This document shows, one piece after another, positions 28,579-29,890 of a stretch of DNA of 29,890 nt. The notes beneath the pieces are model-generated. The model was not told the origin of the DNA, searched no databases, and saw only the letters and a program-made list of their open reading frames with translations. This DNA comes from a virus. Every line of letters starts with the position of its first letter. Within the stretch, counting starts at the first letter, position 1. The DNA lies in the IMG/VR virus record IMGVR_UViG_3300025030_000338, positions 1-29,890 of that record; one strand, 5' to 3'. Both the position numbers and the translations under genes were made by a program.

Positions 28579-29204
28579 GAATATTTGCTTTAAGCGGTAA
28601 GGCTGGTAGCGGCAAGACATCTTTCGCACAGCACGCAGTTAAAGTGTTTGGAGGCGCCAAGCTAGCCTTGGGCGACGCAGTCAAAGAAGAGGTTGCTGAG
28701 TTTTTGGACTCCTGCTTGGTATCGTACGAACAGCGCCATCTCTACGGTACCCAAGACGACAAGGCTGAGATATTCTCAGTGCTCGCCGGTGACTGGCTCC
28801 GGACTGACTATAGGCTCAGAAGGATACTCAACCCACACACTAAATTCGATGGGGTTTCAGTATCTATGTCGTATCGTAAGCTATTACAGCTCTGGGGCAC
28901 CGAGTATCGCAGGAGTCAGAAGGAGTCATATTGGTCTGACAAAGGCCGCGAGAAGATCCTCGCCACACCAGGACTGGTATTTATTGACGACCTAAGATTC
29001 TACAACGAAGCAGAGCTGATTCAGGATCTTGGTGGTGTGTTGATCAGGATTGAACGCCCTGGCGGGCCATTTATCTCGACTCCCGACCACCCCTCGGAAA
29101 CTTCGCTCGACGGCTACAACATGTTCAACTGGACATTGTGGAACGGCGCGACGCTAACCGAGTTCCAGCAGGAAGTCGAGAAGATTATGCGGGTGATGAT
29201 ATGA
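28575..29204 (+). CDS. Deoxynucleoside monophosphate kinase
   Basis: A 209-residue P-loop kinase. Walker A GKAGSGKTS (residues 8-16) follows the first beta strand, and an LVFIDDLRFYNEAE segment (about 136-149) carries acidic and arginine residues of the substrate lid. The ending HPSETSLDGYNMFNWTLWN is typical of phage dNMP kinases. It phosphorylates deoxynucleotides from degraded host DNA to feed phage replication. It overlaps the KTSC and nuclease genes by 4 nt each, forming one replication operon. Confidence 0.86.
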   Translation: MRIFALSGKAGSGKTSFAQHAVKVFGGAKLALGDAVKEEVAEFLDSCLVSYEQRHLYGTQDDKAEIFSVLAGDWLRTDYRLRRILNPHTKFDGVSVSMSYRKLLQLWGTEYRRSQKESYWSDKGREKILATPGLVFIDDLRFYNEAELIQDLGGVLIRIERPGGPFISTPDHPSETSLDGYNMFNWTLWNGATLTEFQQEVEKIMRVMI

Positions 29205-29542
29205 CGGGTGAAGGACTGGTCAAGCAGGAAGTCAAGGACTACCTCAACTCCATCGGATGCATTTCGGCCACGAAGGCGCCGCTGGTCACACCGGCACACC
29301 ATGGTTGGTACTTTATGCCGGTGACTAATGGTATGGGTGTGAGTGGCATTCCGGACTTTCTAGGTCAGTATCGAGGCAGGTTCTTCGCCATCGAAACCAA
29401 AGTCGCCAAGAAAGACCCCACGCCACTGCAATGGCATCAGATCAACGCCCTCAATATCTCAGGCGGCAAGGCGTTTGTCGTGCGAGGGTTGGGGGGTCTT
29501 GCAGAGCTAAAAGAGTGGGTGGCTAAAATAAACAAGATGTAA
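29201..29542 (+). CDS. VRR-NUC domain nuclease
   Basis: A 113-residue stand-alone VRR-NUC nuclease of the PD-(D/E)XK superfamily. Catalytic residues are in GIPDFLG (Asp), FFAIETKV (Glu-x-Lys) and PTPLQWHQI (Gln), ending in GGKAFVV. Phage members cut branched or flapped DNA during replication and recombination. The ATG at 29201 overlaps the kinase stop (ATGA). Confidence 0.9.
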   Translation: MTGEGLVKQEVKDYLNSIGCISATKAPLVTPAHHGWYFMPVTNGMGVSGIPDFLGQYRGRFFAIETKVAKKDPTPLQWHQINALNISGGKAFVVRGLGGLAELKEWVAKINKM

Positions 29543-29547
29543 AGTTC

Positions 29548-29577
29548 TTGACGGTAAGAGATGTTATGTGCTAGGAA
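29548..29577 (+). promoter_or_regulatory. Phage promoter of the recurrent AAAGTTCTTKAC type
   Basis: TTGACG (29548-29553), 18-nt spacer, TAGGAA (29572-29577) in the context TTATGTGCTA. It shares the spacer words AAGAGAT and TTATGTGCTA with the promoter at 24031. It starts just after the nuclease stop. Confidence 0.6.
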
Positions 29578-29584
29578 GACCTAC

Positions 29585-29740
29585 ATGCGAAAAATATGTC
29601 AAGAATGTAAAGATAGAATCAGCGCCAGAGTGAAGTACGTCGTCACGGCCAAGTGTGTAGATGGTAAAATAACCATCTCTGTCGGTGGCCCCTACGAGGG
29701 CAAGAAGTATAAGATAATGGTTATGGAGGAGGTAGATTGA
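29585..29740 (+). CDS. Small Cys-containing protein
   Basis: A 51-residue protein with an N-terminal CQEC pair (residues 5 and 8) and a third Cys at 24, then a beta-rich basic tail. AGGA lies about 7 nt upstream. It resembles the zinc-ribbon gene at 24082 in size and position directly after a promoter of the same type, but only half of a ribbon is evident. The next reading frame starts at the overlapping TTGA. Confidence 0.6.
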   Translation: MRKICQECKDRISARVKYVVTAKCVDGKITISVGGPYEGKKYKIMVMEEVD

Positions 29741-29811
29741 CACCCCAAATTACTGAATCGCAACTCAAACACATCTTCCTCCAACAGAAGCAAGGGCTAC
29801 CGCGGGTTTAG
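29737..29811 (+). CDS. Short ORF with TTG start near the window end
   Basis: A 24-codon frame starting TTG with GGAGGAGG close upstream, beginning MTPQITESQLKHIFLQQ. A different frame stays open from the stop to the window edge, so this may be the start of a longer gene with a frameshift, or a true short ORF. Undecidable here. Confidence 0.3.
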   Translation: MTPQITESQLKHIFLQQKQGLPRV

Positions 29812-29890
29812 CGTGGAGAAGAGTAGCGGAGGCGAGCATAGTCTACACAGATTTAGGTATATCGAAAGGTATGGAGCACGGCATTGCAGA

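Noticed and set aside
1-29890. tRNA or rRNA genes
   Set aside because: No cloverleaf or conserved tRNA arm sequences were noticed on either strand; a tRNAscan run would settle it.

Overview
The window is part of a tailed double-stranded DNA phage (or prophage), most likely podovirus-like, infecting a Gram-negative bacterium. The phage call rests on a large terminase, a portal, a scaffold-like protein, the first codons of an N4-gp56-type major capsid protein, tail-fibre genes and a lysis cassette. A nested Rz/Rz1-type spanin pair points to a host with an outer membrane. Legible promoters are sigma70-like. No phage RNA polymerase, integrase, tRNA or rRNA gene is seen.

Layout. Bases 1-11,255 are a leftward late operon. 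Read from its upstream end it holds a small-terminase-like gene, tail and fibre genes with a lectin-like protein, lysis genes (holin candidate, M15 peptidase, spanins), large terminase, portal, a small gene overlapping the portal end, scaffold and capsid. Many genes are coupled by ATGA or TAATG overlaps. A terminator at about 11,690 separates this from a second leftward operon (15,428 to 11,781) of small conserved phage proteins and a pentapeptide-repeat protein, with a strong promoter at 15,467-15,495. Bases 15,500-16,130 are a gene-free divergent control region with a large imperfect inverted repeat.

Bases 16,191 to the end are rightward early and replication genes: an unknown 355-residue protein, two paralogous strictly alternating Gly-X proteins, many small ORFs, a family A DNA polymerase, a RecB/Cas4-like nuclease interrupted by a class 3 intein with a LAGLIDADG endonuclease, a KTSC protein, a dNMP kinase and a VRR-NUC nuclease. 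A motif with AAAGTTCTTKAC at its -35 end recurs before several of these genes.

The most unusual part is 19,380-21,300. Small ORFs there end inside elements of 57-60 bp that have the architecture of integron attC recombination sites: complementary outer boxes (TAAC/GTTA), unpaired spacers of 6-7 and 4-5 nt, an inner box with an extrahelical base on the 3' arm, a stem and a loop. Two of these elements share 53 identical bases. One putative cassette carries its own sigma70 promoter flanked by two matching palindromic operators and a Cro/CI-type helix-turn-helix protein. It looks as if integron-type gene cassettes, or a cassette-like array, sit inside a phage early region with no IntI in view. 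Degenerate versions of the same signature occur at 19,099, 27,302 and 27,938-28,085.
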